This document shows, one piece after another, positions 34,586 to 42,370 of a stretch of 64,000 bases of DNA. Position 1 is the first letter of the stretch. Every line of letters starts with the position of its first letter. The position numbers and the translations under genes are program-made. The notes below the pieces were generated by a model, which had not been told where the DNA came from, made no database searches, and saw only the letters and a list, made by a program, of their open reading frames with translations. Source of the stretch: Bifidobacterium scardovii JCM 12489 = DSM 13734 (lineage in GTDB: Bacteria; Actinomycetota; Actinomycetes; Actinomycetales; Bifidobacteriaceae); contig NZ_AP012331.1 in the NCBI RefSeq assembly GCF_001042635.1, positions 2,604,001-2,668,000 of the forward strand, in the 5' to 3' direction.

Positions 34586-35896
34586 ATGGCTGAGAACGCA
34601 ACGTCCATGGCCCCGTCGCCTCGGACCGAGGAGACGGGCGAGACCGGAGCGACCGGGAAGCTGACCTCGCGCGAAAAGCGCTGGATCGTCTACGATGTCG
34701 GCAATTCGGCGTTCGTGCTGCTGAGCACCGCCGTGGTGCCGATCTACGCGAATTCGCTGCTCGAGGCCGCCGGGCAGCACAACATCGTGTCGACATGGGG
34801 ATACGCGCAGACGATCGCCTCGCTGGTGATCGCCGTGCTGATGCCGCTGCTCGGCTCGATCGCCGACGTGCAGGGCATGAAGATCAAGTTCTTCCTCGGC
34901 TTCTTCGGCACGGGCGTGGTCATGAGCTGCGCGATGGCGCTGCCGCTCGGCTGGCTGCCGTTCCTGATCATCTACGTGCTGGCGACGATCGGCCTGAACG
35001 GCTCGCTCACGTTCTACGATTCGATGCTCATCGACACGACGACCAACGAACGCATGGACCGCGTATCGTCGCACGGTTACGGCTGGGGCTACGTCGGCTC
35101 GACCGTCCCGTTCATCGCATGCATCGCCCTGATCTTCGGCGGTCCGTCCCTCTTCGGCTGGTCGACGGCCGCCTGCACGCGGGCCTCGTTCGTGATCACG
35201 GCCATCTGGTGGGTGGCGTTCACGATCCCGCTGCTGACCAGCTACCGGCAGGTGCATTACCGCGCGACCCGCGACCAGCTGGGCGAGGCCGTGCACGGCA
35301 CTTTCAGCGAACTCGCTTCGACCTTCGGCAAGATCGTGAAGAACAAGCCGCTGTGGATGTTCATGATCGCGTTCTTCTTCTACATCGACGCGGTGAACAC
35401 GGTGATCTCGATGAGCACCTCATACGGTACGCAGCTCGGCATCGACTCCACGCAGCTGGTGATCGCGCTGCTGGTCACGCAGTTCGTCGCGTTCCCCTGC
35501 GCGATCCTGTATGGGCGGATGGCCGGAAAGTACGGCTGCAAGCCGATGATCGTGGCCGCGGTCGTGGCGTACATGTGCATCGTGTTCTTCGCCGCGTTCT
35601 TCCTGCGCTCGGCCGTGGAATTCTGGATTCTCGCGATTCTGGTCGGCATGTTCCAAGGCGGCATCCAGGCCCTGTCGCGCTCGTACTACGGCAAGATCAT
35701 CCCCAAGGACCACGCCAACGAGTACTACGGCTTCTACGATATCTTCGGCAAGACGGCGAGCATCCTCGGCACCTTCATCGTGGCCACCACCACGTCGCTG
35801 ACCGGCAACGCCTCGATCGGCGTGCTGTCGATCGCGATCCTGCTCGTCGTGGCGCTCGTGTTCCTGCTGCTGCAGAAGGATCCGACCAAGGCCTGA
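34586..35896 (+). CDS. UMF1/Atg22-type MFS transporter
   Basis: A 436-residue membrane protein with about 12 helices. The family signature WIVYDVGNSAFVLL (about residues 33-46) of the UMF1/Atg22 group is at the first helix. PLLGSIADVQGMKIK is the conserved loop after helix 2, and GMFQGGIQALSRSYYGKIIP lies in the second half. The first 30 residues are a charged cytosolic tail. Substrates of bacterial members are not settled; amino acids or glycerophosphodiesters have been suggested for relatives. AGGAG is eight bases before the ATG. Confidence 0.88.
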   Translation: MAENATSMAPSPRTEETGETGATGKLTSREKRWIVYDVGNSAFVLLSTAVVPIYANSLLEAAGQHNIVSTWGYAQTIASLVIAVLMPLLGSIADVQGMKIKFFLGFFGTGVVMSCAMALPLGWLPFLIIYVLATIGLNGSLTFYDSMLIDTTTNERMDRVSSHGYGWGYVGSTVPFIACIALIFGGPSLFGWSTAACTRASFVITAIWWVAFTIPLLTSYRQVHYRATRDQLGEAVHGTFSELASTFGKIVKNKPLWMFMIAFFFYIDAVNTVISMSTSYGTQLGIDSTQLVIALLVTQFVAFPCAILYGRMAGKYGCKPMIVAAVVAYMCIVFFAAFFLRSAVEFWILAILVGMFQGGIQALSRSYYGKIIPKDHANEYYGFYDIFGKTASILGTFIVATTTSLTGNASIGVLSIAILLVVALVFLLLQKDPTKA

Positions 35897-36295
35897 CGCG
35901 GCTAGCCCCGGGCCGGATACCGAGTCGGGTGCGATCAGCGATCAGTATGATCCGGCGCGGTATCCGTCAGATCGGTATCCATCAGTGCGATACCCGATGG
36001 CATAGCGGTCGCCGGCGGCCGCGCCGCGCTCCGGATCAGCCCCGGTCGTATCGGCGCCGTCGGGTGAGACCGGAACGGATATGATCTCCGTTTTCAGCAG
36101 GTACTTTTCCGCGAAATCCAGCGTGGTGCGCACCATCGCCCCCTATGCCGTGCGCGTTCCCCGACAAGCCGGTATGACGAGTCGGTATGACGGCTCCCCT
36201 TCCGCCGCCATGACCACTATGGAAGCACACCGCCGTCGGCGACACGAGACCCGACCTATATCAAGAAGCTATGGCCGGTTCAAGGCGCCGAACAG
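35897..36295. other. Sparse region after the UMF1 gene
   Basis: About 400 bases with only one weak small open frame (given separately). The UMF1-proximal part has short tandem repeats based on CGGTATCCGTCAGAT and CGGTATCCATCAGTG, and a GATCAGCGATCAG repeat. Nothing else is recognised. Confidence 0.5.
35942..36136 (-). CDS. Possible small hypothetical protein with C-terminal YRxDG repeats
   Basis: A 64-residue open frame, MVRTTLDFAEKYLLKTEI at the start and GYRTDGYRSDGYRAGSY at the end. AGGGGGCG lies directly upstream of the ATG. The C-terminal repeat follows from tandem repeats in the DNA. I do not recognise it; the first 25 residues look like a real protein segment, so it could be a gene remnant. 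Low certainty that it is expressed. Confidence 0.25.
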   Translation of the reverse strand: MVRTTLDFAEKYLLKTEIISVPVSPDGADTTGADPERGAAAGDRYAIGYRTDGYRSDGYRAGSY

Positions 36296-37174
36296 TCATC
36301 GATCCGCACGGCACGCGCGCGATTCGATGAAGCCGCGCACGGCGTCCACGTACTCGTCCATGCGCGCCATCAGCGCAAGATGGCCTCCGGCAAGATCGGT
36401 GACGACGGTCGGATCCGGCATCAGACGCACCAGCGCGTCCTTGTTCGCCTGATTGAAGGTGTGGTCGTCCTCGGAAAGGATCAGCAGCACACGTCCGCCC
36501 CATTGCGCGAAATCCGCCGGCACCATGTCGGCATGCGATGCCGCGTCGATCAGCAGATCCGCCATATGGCGCTGGTACGGCTTGTCGAGCAGCTGCCGCA
36601 AGGCATCGCACAGCCCCTGCATCAGCCGCCGCTCCTTCGGCTGCAGATCCCGCGTCTTGCGCATGACGGCCCACGCCATCAGCCGCCGGTAGAGCGGCAT
36701 CGGCACCAGGCGAAGCATCCGCTTCCACTTGCGCTGCTCCGCGACCATGCCCATCAGCTCGTCATGCGCCTCACGGCCCATATCCCGCGCCAGCGAACAG
36801 GTGTTGGACAGCACCAGCCCCTCGATGCGCCCGGGATGGGACTTCGCCACGATCTGCGCGATCACGCCGCCAAGCGACTGCCCGACCAGCCACACCCGCT
36901 CGTCAAGCCCGTCCAGCAACCCGGCGATGGCCCGTGCGAGTTCGGCATTCGTCGCGAACCGTTCCTGATAGTCGAAGGTGATGACCGAGCAGTCCTCGGC
37001 GAACCGTTCGAAATGCAGGTAGAACAGGTCGGACAATCCGATGCCGCCCGGCAGCAGCACGACCGTGGCCCGGGCGCCCGGATGACGGTGGTACCGGTAC
37101 GAGAAGGTCTCGCCGCCCGGCAACCGCATAGTTCGCCGCGGGTATCGTCTGCAAAAATCGGCGAGATCGTTCAT
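36296..37174 (-). CDS. Alpha/beta hydrolase
   Basis: A 292-residue alpha/beta hydrolase. The strand-loop ATVVLLPGGIGLSDLFYL supplies the oxyanion hole (about residues 38-55), the nucleophile is in VWLVGQSLGGVIAQIVA (GxSxG, about 95-111), the acid is in LLILSEDDHTFN (about 230-241), and the His in TDLAGGHLALMARMDEYV. The triad is complete. The substrate is unknown. The start at 37174 has AAAGGA seven bases upstream; 13 earlier codons are open but have no site. It follows the XRE membrane regulator by 54 bases on the same strand, so the two probably form an operon. Confidence 0.88.
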   Translation of the reverse strand: MNDLADFCRRYPRRTMRLPGGETFSYRYHRHPGARATVVLLPGGIGLSDLFYLHFERFAEDCSVITFDYQERFATNAELARAIAGLLDGLDERVWLVGQSLGGVIAQIVAKSHPGRIEGLVLSNTCSLARDMGREAHDELMGMVAEQRKWKRMLRLVPMPLYRRLMAWAVMRKTRDLQPKERRLMQGLCDALRQLLDKPYQRHMADLLIDAASHADMVPADFAQWGGRVLLILSEDDHTFNQANKDALVRLMPDPTVVTDLAGGHLALMARMDEYVDAVRGFIESRACRADR

Positions 37175-37228
37175 CGGTCGTCCTTTCCGCTCATTCCGCG
37201 CATCCGGCATCATCCGGAATCATATCGG

Positions 37229-38302
37229 TCATCGCTCGCGGTAATCCTTGACCAATCGGATGATGGCGGCCGCGATGCCGCACAATATGCCGCCGATCGG
37301 CCACGGCAACCAGAACATCGAGTCCTCCGAGACGCCGGAACCGATGGACGACCAATCGCCGCGCAAGGCCGCCGGGCTCAGGAACAGCAGGCACAGGGCG
37401 ATCACCGTGGCCACCATCATGATGATTCCGCACACCGTGCCGGTCAGCCTGGCATAGAAATCCTGTTCGCCCGCACGCTCCTTGCGGTCGGACTCGGCCT
37501 CCTTGTTGTAGCCGTCGATGTCGAGCATGCCGTATCGCATCCCGCAGTAGACAAAGCAGAAGACGGCGGCCGCGCACAATACCAGCATGATCGTGACCGG
37601 CCACCCATCGCTGACGCCCAGTACATCGTCCGCGTACACGAGAACAACCGTACCGATCAGGATCATCGCGATCCCGGCCACGATGCCGGTCACCAACACG
37701 CGCATCTCGCGGCTGCGATCATCCTCCGTGTAGAAATCCTTGACATACGGGTGACGCCGCTTGAAATCGGCGTGCGACATTCCGCCCGGGATCAGCGCCG
37801 CCAAGCCGACGATCACGCCAACGCAGATGCACAGCAACGTCAGGAAACCGTTGAGCGGCGTCGCGCCGAGAATGGAATTGCCGGAATCGAACAGGCAGCC
37901 GATGCCGGTCGCGGCCACGATCGCCGCACTGCCTCCGGCGACGAGCAGCGCGAACCGACGACGATGCCTGTCGTAGCCGGTCAGATCCTGCGGCAGGGCG
38001 GCCGCAGGGGCGATCGCGCCGGGGCCTTCCCCCGCCGCCGGCCCAGTCGCCGCGGTTTCGCCATCCGCCGCCGCGGCCTCGCGCGCAGCCGGCCGGCTCA
38101 CGCTCACGTCGCCGAGCACGAGGTCATCGAGCGTGCAGCCGAACAGGTCGCAGATCATAAGCAGCTTGTCCATCTCGGGGTATGCCTTCTCGGATTCCCA
38201 TTTCGAAATGGCCTGACGGGAGACGCCGAGCAGCATGGCCAGCTGCTCCTGCGTCATGTTGCGCTGCGAGCGCAGATACTGGAGATTGGTGCGGAAGCTC
38301 AT
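37229..38302 (-). CDS. XRE-family regulator with C-terminal membrane domain
   Basis: A 357-residue protein. Residues 1-65 are a Cro/C1-type helix-turn-helix: LQYLRSQRNMTQEQLAMLLG and VSRQAISKWESEKAYPEMDK. A low-complexity linker (about 75-115) leads to six hydrophobic segments (about 122-350). Such proteins tie DNA binding to the membrane and often regulate stress or transport genes. The start at 38302 has AAAGGA nine bases upstream and fits the family; a longer open frame upstream is a shadow. Two palindromes with GGTTGC half-sites lie about 95-140 bases upstream and may be its own operator. Confidence 0.87.
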   Translation of the reverse strand: MSFRTNLQYLRSQRNMTQEQLAMLLGVSRQAISKWESEKAYPEMDKLLMICDLFGCTLDDLVLGDVSVSRPAAREAAAADGETAATGPAAGEGPGAIAPAAALPQDLTGYDRHRRRFALLVAGGSAAIVAATGIGCLFDSGNSILGATPLNGFLTLLCICVGVIVGLAALIPGGMSHADFKRRHPYVKDFYTEDDRSREMRVLVTGIVAGIAMILIGTVVLVYADDVLGVSDGWPVTIMLVLCAAAVFCFVYCGMRYGMLDIDGYNKEAESDRKERAGEQDFYARLTGTVCGIIMMVATVIALCLLFLSPAALRGDWSSIGSGVSEDSMFWLPWPIGGILCGIAAAIIRLVKDYRER

Positions 38303-38395
38303 CGTCGCCGTCCTTTTGCCGTGTGGTTCCATCATGCCGTATTCGGCCGTTGGCCCCACTATGGCATGTCGGGGCCGCCGCCCGCCACCATCTTG

Positions 38396-38444
38396 CGGTT
38401 GCGATTGCCGGTCGCAACCGAAACCGCGCGCAACCTCAGGTTGC
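38396..38444 (-). promoter_or_regulatory. GGTTGC/GCAACC half-site cluster upstream of the XRE gene
   Basis: CGGTTGCGA-N7-TCGCAACCG (38396-38420) and GCAACC-TCA-GGTTGC (38430-38444) are two palindromes sharing one half-site. They lie upstream of the XRE membrane regulator and downstream of the HIT gene. Confidence 0.45.
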
Positions 38445-38581
38445 ATCGGCGGGATTCCGCCGTTTTCCGGCTTCCTCACCGCCGTTTCCGCCGGATGCGT
38501 TCCGACCGTTTCCCGCGCTCCCCACGACGGGCGACCGTCGATCGCGGGATGACCGCGAGCTTGCCCGATCCCGACCGGCGG

Positions 38582-39004
38582 CTACCGCAACGCCCGCCAG
38601 GCCGCATCGAGGCCGAGCGAGCGTCCGGGCAGCTTGGGCCAGGTGTCCAGCCCATCCCCGTACTTGCGCGCGATGAGATGCACATGCAGATGCATCACCG
38701 ACTGGTCCCCGACGAACGAGGTGTTGAGCAGGTCGACCCCGTCGAATCCGCAGTCGTCGACCAGGTGGCGGCCGACCCGCTGCGCCAGATCCGCCACCGC
38801 GTGCAGGGACTCGGCGTCGCAGTCGAGCACGTTCACCGCGTGGCGTTTGGGGATGACGAGCAGATGGTAATCGGCCTGATCGTCATTGGACAGGAAGCAC
38901 AGCGCCAGGCGGGATTCCATGACCGGGCGGCATGGCGCCTCGCCGCGGACGATGACGCAGAACACGCAGTCATCGCCCTGTTCGGATTGTTCGATGTGTG
39001 CCAT
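38582..39004 (-). CDS. HIT family protein
   Basis: A 140-residue histidine-triad protein, a nucleotidyl hydrolase or transferase fold. CVFCVIVRGEAPCRPVMES is the N-terminal zinc and entry region; the triad is in SVMHLHVHLIAR (HxHxH, about residues 103-114), with the preceding LLNTSFVGDQSV. Members hydrolyse adenosine phosphoramidates or related dinucleotides. The ATG at 39004 has AAAGGA upstream. It is 31 bases downstream of the methyltransferase gene on the same strand. Confidence 0.9.
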   Translation of the reverse strand: MAHIEQSEQGDDCVFCVIVRGEAPCRPVMESRLALCFLSNDDQADYHLLVIPKRHAVNVLDCDAESLHAVADLAQRVGRHLVDDCGFDGVDLLNTSFVGDQSVMHLHVHLIARKYGDGLDTWPKLPGRSLGLDAAWRALR

Positions 39005-39035
39005 CACGATCCTTTCCGTGCCGAGTCGACCCGTG

Positions 39036-39827
39036 TCAGAGGATTTCGCTGGCGACCATGCAGACGTTGTCGTCGGTCATGATGCCGTCGACGCCGTGTC
39101 GGTCGAAGATGGCGTCGACCCACGCGCGATGGGCTGGATACGCCGGGTCCGTGGGCAGCGGGCTGTGGGAATGCGAGTCCATGTACTCGCGCCAGCTGTC
39201 GCGGGTGTAGTGGATCGGGTTGGGGAATTCGCGGATCTGCGGATGCCGGAAGAACTCGGCGGTGGTCTCCTTGAAATGCCGCGCGCTCACGCCCATGTCG
39301 GCCCGGTCGCAGGCTAGGGGATCCGGCTGGTGTGCGGGGTCCCCGGAAGCCGCCCCGTCGGCAGCCCCGGACGGGTCGCCGTCATGACCGATGGTCATGG
39401 CCGAATCGAATGACGTGCTGTTGTATACGGAGACGAGCAGGAACGTGCCGCCCCGGCTGATGCGGCGGCATTCGGCGAGGAATTCGTCATGGTCGAACCA
39501 GTGCAGCGCCTGGGCGCAGGTGATGGCGTCGACGCTGTGATCCGGCAGCCCCGTATGCGAGGCGGATCCGTCGATCACCGTCACCCGGCGGTATGCGGCC
39601 GTCTGCACGGCCAGTTCGCCGCGCATGTCCGCATCCGGCTCCACCGCCAGCACCTCGAATCCTGCTTGGGCCAGCGGCACGGTGAATTTGCCGGTGCCGG
39701 CGCCGATATCGGCCACCACCGCATCGGACGGCATCAATGAGGCGATGTAGCGCATCACCTCCTTGGGGTATCCCGGGCGCGCGGCGGCATAGGCCTGCGC
39801 CTTGCCGTGGAATTTCGTGTTCTCCAT
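39036..39827 (-). CDS. SAM-dependent methyltransferase, class I
   Basis: A 263-residue methyltransferase. FHGKAQAYAAARPGYPKEVM starts the protein, motif I is VVADIGAGTGKFTVPLAQAG (about residues 38-57), the acidic motif II is VLAVEPDADMRGEL, and DAITCAQALHWFDHDEFLAE is the post-motif region of the UbiE/Methyltransf_11 group. A low-complexity patch (about 155-175) breaks the C-terminal domain. The substrate is unknown. The start at 39827 is supported by TATGCT seven bases upstream; the ATG four codons earlier lies inside that hexamer. Confidence 0.85.
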   Translation of the reverse strand: MENTKFHGKAQAYAAARPGYPKEVMRYIASLMPSDAVVADIGAGTGKFTVPLAQAGFEVLAVEPDADMRGELAVQTAAYRRVTVIDGSASHTGLPDHSVDAITCAQALHWFDHDEFLAECRRISRGGTFLLVSVYNSTSFDSAMTIGHDGDPSGAADGAASGDPAHQPDPLACDRADMGVSARHFKETTAEFFRHPQIREFPNPIHYTRDSWREYMDSHSHSPLPTDPAYPAHRAWVDAIFDRHGVDGIMTDDNVCMVASEIL

Positions 39828-40149
39828 GGCTCCCAGCATAGGGCGTCAGCCCGTTCCCCGCGCATTGTTTCCATAAGAAAAGCCCCCGTCACGCCGGCAA
39901 AAGCGTATTTCTGGGGGCAACAGGGCTTCCGGGGACCGGATCGCACCACAACGGCTGTGACGGCATGCGAGGAATGGGCTTCCGGAGGCCCATATCACTC
40001 CGCATCACCCCGCTTTGGTACGCAATATGCGAGTTGTCGGTGCACGGCATTGTAGTGGAACCGGTTGCAACCCGGTTTTTCACCCCGACACGCCAACTAT
40101 TTCGGTGTTGTCTCCGCAGCCGCGCACCGACAACTCGCGGTTACCGTAC
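39828..40149. other. Intergenic region with a long-inverted-repeat element
   Basis: No gene is supported. From 40017 to 40150 lies an element bounded by 31-bp inverted repeats (separate entry). The part before it has a GGGCTTCCGGAGGCCC hairpin (about 39980-39995) and a CCCCCG/GGGGGC pairing. Confidence 0.5.
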
Positions 40150-40150
40150 C
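40017..40150. repeat. 134-bp element with 31-bp terminal inverted repeats
   Basis: The left end is GGTACG-N6-GCGAGTTGTCGGTGCACGG (40017-40047) and the right end (40120-40150) is its inverse with one mismatch in the 19-bp inner arm. Inside, AACCGG-TTGCAAC-CCGGTT is followed by TTTT (40059-40080), a terminator-like hairpin. The right end coincides with the stop codon of the ASCH gene. It could be a miniature inverted-repeat element or a structured RNA. Confidence 0.5.
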
Positions 40151-40659
40151 TACGCGCCGGTATCGGGCCTCCGTTCGCACACCCTGAACTGGTCCAGCAC
40201 CACCAAGGTGTCGTCGTCCACGCGGAATGTCGGATCGCTGAGCACCTCGATATACGCCGGTGAATCCCAGAACTCCTCGTGGGCCGCACGCCAGGCGGCT
40301 ACATCCTCATAGCCCTCGCCTTCGGCATGGACATGGGCCTCGTCGACATCGGCCAGCCGCGCGATGCGCACCGCGGTGCGCTCCAGCACCGCGACGGGCC
40401 GGTTCCCGGAATCGACGAGCACGGAACGGTCGCCGGCCCGGGGCAGCGTTTCCCCGGCGCTGAGGTATTCGGTCAGCAACGCCGTGCCGGAGGTCTTGCG
40501 GCCCTCGAGAATCGCCGCGACCAGCCGGTCGCGCAGCGGGCCGGGGAACGCGAACTCCTCTCTTGGCAGGCCGGCCCACGATTCGGGCGTTTCCGGCGCG
40601 GCATTCCCCTCGGCATGCGCCGGATCGGCGCCGTCATAATGAGACAGATGATTCGACAT
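40150..40659 (-). CDS. ASCH domain protein
   Basis: A 169-residue protein with an N-terminal helical part and an ASCH domain (about 45-165), a PUA-like fold tied to RNA or nucleoside binding. FPGPLRDRLVAAILEGRKTS is the family lead-in, then ALLTEYLSAGETLPRAGD, VLVDSGNRPVAVLERTAV, and EGYEDVAAWRAAHEEFW. Some members of this type hydrolyse N4-acetylcytidine; this one has not been shown to. TACTAT lies seven bases before the ATG, suggesting a leaderless transcript. Confidence 0.85.
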   Translation of the reverse strand: MSNHLSHYDGADPAHAEGNAAPETPESWAGLPREEFAFPGPLRDRLVAAILEGRKTSGTALLTEYLSAGETLPRAGDRSVLVDSGNRPVAVLERTAVRIARLADVDEAHVHAEGEGYEDVAAWRAAHEEFWDSPAYIEVLSDPTFRVDDDTLVVLDQFRVCERRPDTGA

Positions 40660-40796
40660 GTGCGCAATAGTACCCGATGCGGCCCGAATGGACGAATCAC
40701 GGCGAAGGCGTCTGCGGCGGGCGCCAGCGAACGCCGGCGAACGGCGAATACCCCCTATCCGCCCCGCTAAATAGACACCTCACCCGGTTGTATTGC

Positions 40797-40825
40797 TTTA
40801 CGCTTCGGCCATTCGAACCTACAAT
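40797..40825 (+). promoter_or_regulatory. Promoter of the LAXTG surface protein gene
   Basis: TTTACG (40797-40802) and TACAAT (40820-40825) are spaced by 17 bases, about 75 bases upstream of the ATG. Confidence 0.6.
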
Positions 40826-40899
40826 GACGGCTGGTTGCACATGATCGCCGCCGATGGGCGACTTTCCGTCAAACGCCACAGAATCGAGTTCAGGTAGAT

Positions 40900-41781
40900 A
40901 TGAAGAAGATCATCACCGCAGTGGCAGTGGCCTTGGGCACCTGCGGATTGGCGCTGGCCGCGCCGACCAGCGCCATGGCCGCCGAGGTCGGCGTGGAGAT
41001 CGAACACCAGACCACCGTCGAGGGCACGCTGCCCAACAGCGACGTGCTGCAGCATCTGCACGATACGAACAACCAGATCAAGCAGGACATCGACACCACC
41101 GCCCAGCACCTCGACCAGCTGCATGAGCAGGCCCACCAGGATGCCGACAGCCTGCGCCAGCACCACGAGCAGGCATGGCAGGATGCGCAGCAGACGCACG
41201 ACGACATCAAGGGCGCGGTCGACGGCGCCTACGATCGCGCGCACGACACCCAGCAGACCCTGCATCAGGACGCTCAGGACGCCCAGCAGCACCTCGACCA
41301 GGCGCACAACAACCTCAAGGCCGATCACGACGCCCTCAAGCAGCAGCATGAGTCGCTGGTGGAAGCCCAGAACCAGGCGCACAAGAACTTCCAGCAGGCG
41401 CTGGCGAACGCGTCGAAGCACAATCAGAGCGACGACCAGAAGGGCACCACCGCAACGGACGGCAAGAGCACCGACAACAAGACCTCTGACGGCAAGCAGG
41501 GATCCGCCACATCCGGATCGACCACCACGGGCAAGACCACCACGACCTCCACGAACGCATCCGGCACCCAGTCCGCGAATGACGGCGCGTCCGGCACGAA
41601 CGCCTCGTCCACGGGCGACGGCACGGCGACCGGGGCTGCGAGCCAGTCCAACCAGGGCGGACTGCTCGCCTCGACCGGCATCGGCATGCCGGCGTTGACC
41701 CTGTCGATCACCGCGATCCTGGCGTTGGCACTGCTCTCGTACAGCGTCAAGGCCTATCTCAAGGACCGTCAGACCAAGTAG
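40900..41781 (+). CDS. Cell-wall anchored coiled-coil protein with LAXTG sortase motif
   Basis: A 293-residue secreted protein. Residues 1-28 are a signal peptide, KKIITAVAVALGTCGLALAA with cleavage near AMAAE. Residues 45-175 form a His/Gln/Asp-rich coiled coil with repeated HLDQ and HDDI-type heptads, such as LHEQAHQDADSLRQHHEQ. Residues 175-250 are a Ser/Thr/Gly-rich wall-spanning linker. The C-terminus has LLASTGIGMPA, an LAXTG signal recognised by class E sortases in actinobacteria, then a hydrophobic segment and the tail KAYLKDRQTK. Its own promoter and terminator make it a single-gene unit. The binding partner is unknown; the many His residues might bind metal, as inference. Confidence 0.85.
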   Translation: MKKIITAVAVALGTCGLALAAPTSAMAAEVGVEIEHQTTVEGTLPNSDVLQHLHDTNNQIKQDIDTTAQHLDQLHEQAHQDADSLRQHHEQAWQDAQQTHDDIKGAVDGAYDRAHDTQQTLHQDAQDAQQHLDQAHNNLKADHDALKQQHESLVEAQNQAHKNFQQALANASKHNQSDDQKGTTATDGKSTDNKTSDGKQGSATSGSTTTGKTTTTSTNASGTQSANDGASGTNASSTGDGTATGAASQSNQGGLLASTGIGMPALTLSITAILALALLSYSVKAYLKDRQTK

Positions 41782-41835
41782 ACGAGCCTCGGCGGTGCGC
41801 GCGCATCGTGCGCACCACACGCATCGGACACGCGA

Positions 41836-41874
41836 AAGGCCCGGCGAACATTCCCGTTCGCCGGGCCTTGTTGT
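41836..41874 (+). terminator. Terminator after the surface protein gene
   Basis: AAGGCCCGGCGAAC (41836-41849) pairs perfectly with GTTCGCCGGGCCTT (41856-41869) around ATTCCC, followed by GTTGT. It lies between the surface protein and the convergent tRNA cluster. Confidence 0.8.
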
Positions 41875-41903
41875 CGTGACATGTCGGAAAAACAACGCAG
41901 GGG

Positions 41904-41976
41904 TGGGCGATGTAGGAATCGAACCTACGACCCCTTCGGTGTGAACGAAGTGCGCTAGCCGCTGCGCCAATCGCCC
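41904..41976 (-). tRNA. tRNA-Val (anticodon CAC)
   Basis: On the minus strand the acceptor GGGCGAT pairs with ATCGCCC, the anticodon arm is CTTCG-TTCACAC-CGAAG, and the T-arm is GTAGG-TTCGATT-CCTAC. The anticodon CAC reads GUG. CCA is not encoded. It is the last of three tRNA genes in the cluster. Confidence 0.96.
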
Positions 41977-42036
41977 GGAAAACCATCGAGAACGGCGCCT
42001 GCGGCAGCACTCGCCTGCCGGTCAGGCACTCTCGGG

Positions 42037-42108
42037 TGGGCGATACAAGATTCGAACTTGTGACCCCTTCCGTGTCAGGGAAGTGCGCTACCACTGCGCC
42101 AACCGCCC
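42037..42108 (-). tRNA. tRNA-Val (anticodon GAC)
   Basis: The acceptor GGGCGGT pairs with ATCGCCC (one G-U), the anticodon arm is CTTCC-CTGACAC-GGAAG and the T-arm is ACAAG-TTCGAAT-CTTGT. The anticodon GAC reads GUC and GUU. CCA is not encoded. It shares much of its acceptor and D-arm with the neighbouring Val-CAC gene, consistent with an old duplication. Confidence 0.96.
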
Positions 42109-42180
42109 GGGTCAGCCTCCTGGCGCACGGGCAACGCCCGCGAACCGGAAGCATCAGAGGGAGGGACACTCCCCCGTGCG

Positions 42181-42253
42181 AGCGGACAACGGGACTCGAA
42201 CCCGCGGTCTCAACCTTGGCAAGGTTGCGCTTTACCAACTAAGCTATGTCCGC
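42181..42253 (-). tRNA. tRNA-Gly (anticodon GCC)
   Basis: The acceptor GCGGACA pairs with TGTCCGC, the anticodon arm is CAACC-TTGCCAA-GGTTG and the T-arm is GCGGG-TTCGAGT-CCCGT. The anticodon GCC reads GGC and GGU. The discriminator base is T and CCA is not encoded. First gene of the cluster in transcription order Gly, Val, Val. Confidence 0.96.
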
Positions 42254-42370
42254 ACTCTGCCGCCTGCAAGAGGCAACAGGTGGATAATGTACGCCAAACT
42301 GCGCACGGATGCAACATCCGCGCGTGTCAACCCCGATTCGACCGGAATCGACCCGGGTCGGCGCGCCCCG

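Noticed and set aside
36380..39082. About 900-codon open frame across four minus-strand genes
   Set aside because: It crosses the hydrolase, XRE and HIT genes and the gaps between them, with shadow composition and no ribosome binding site or motif.
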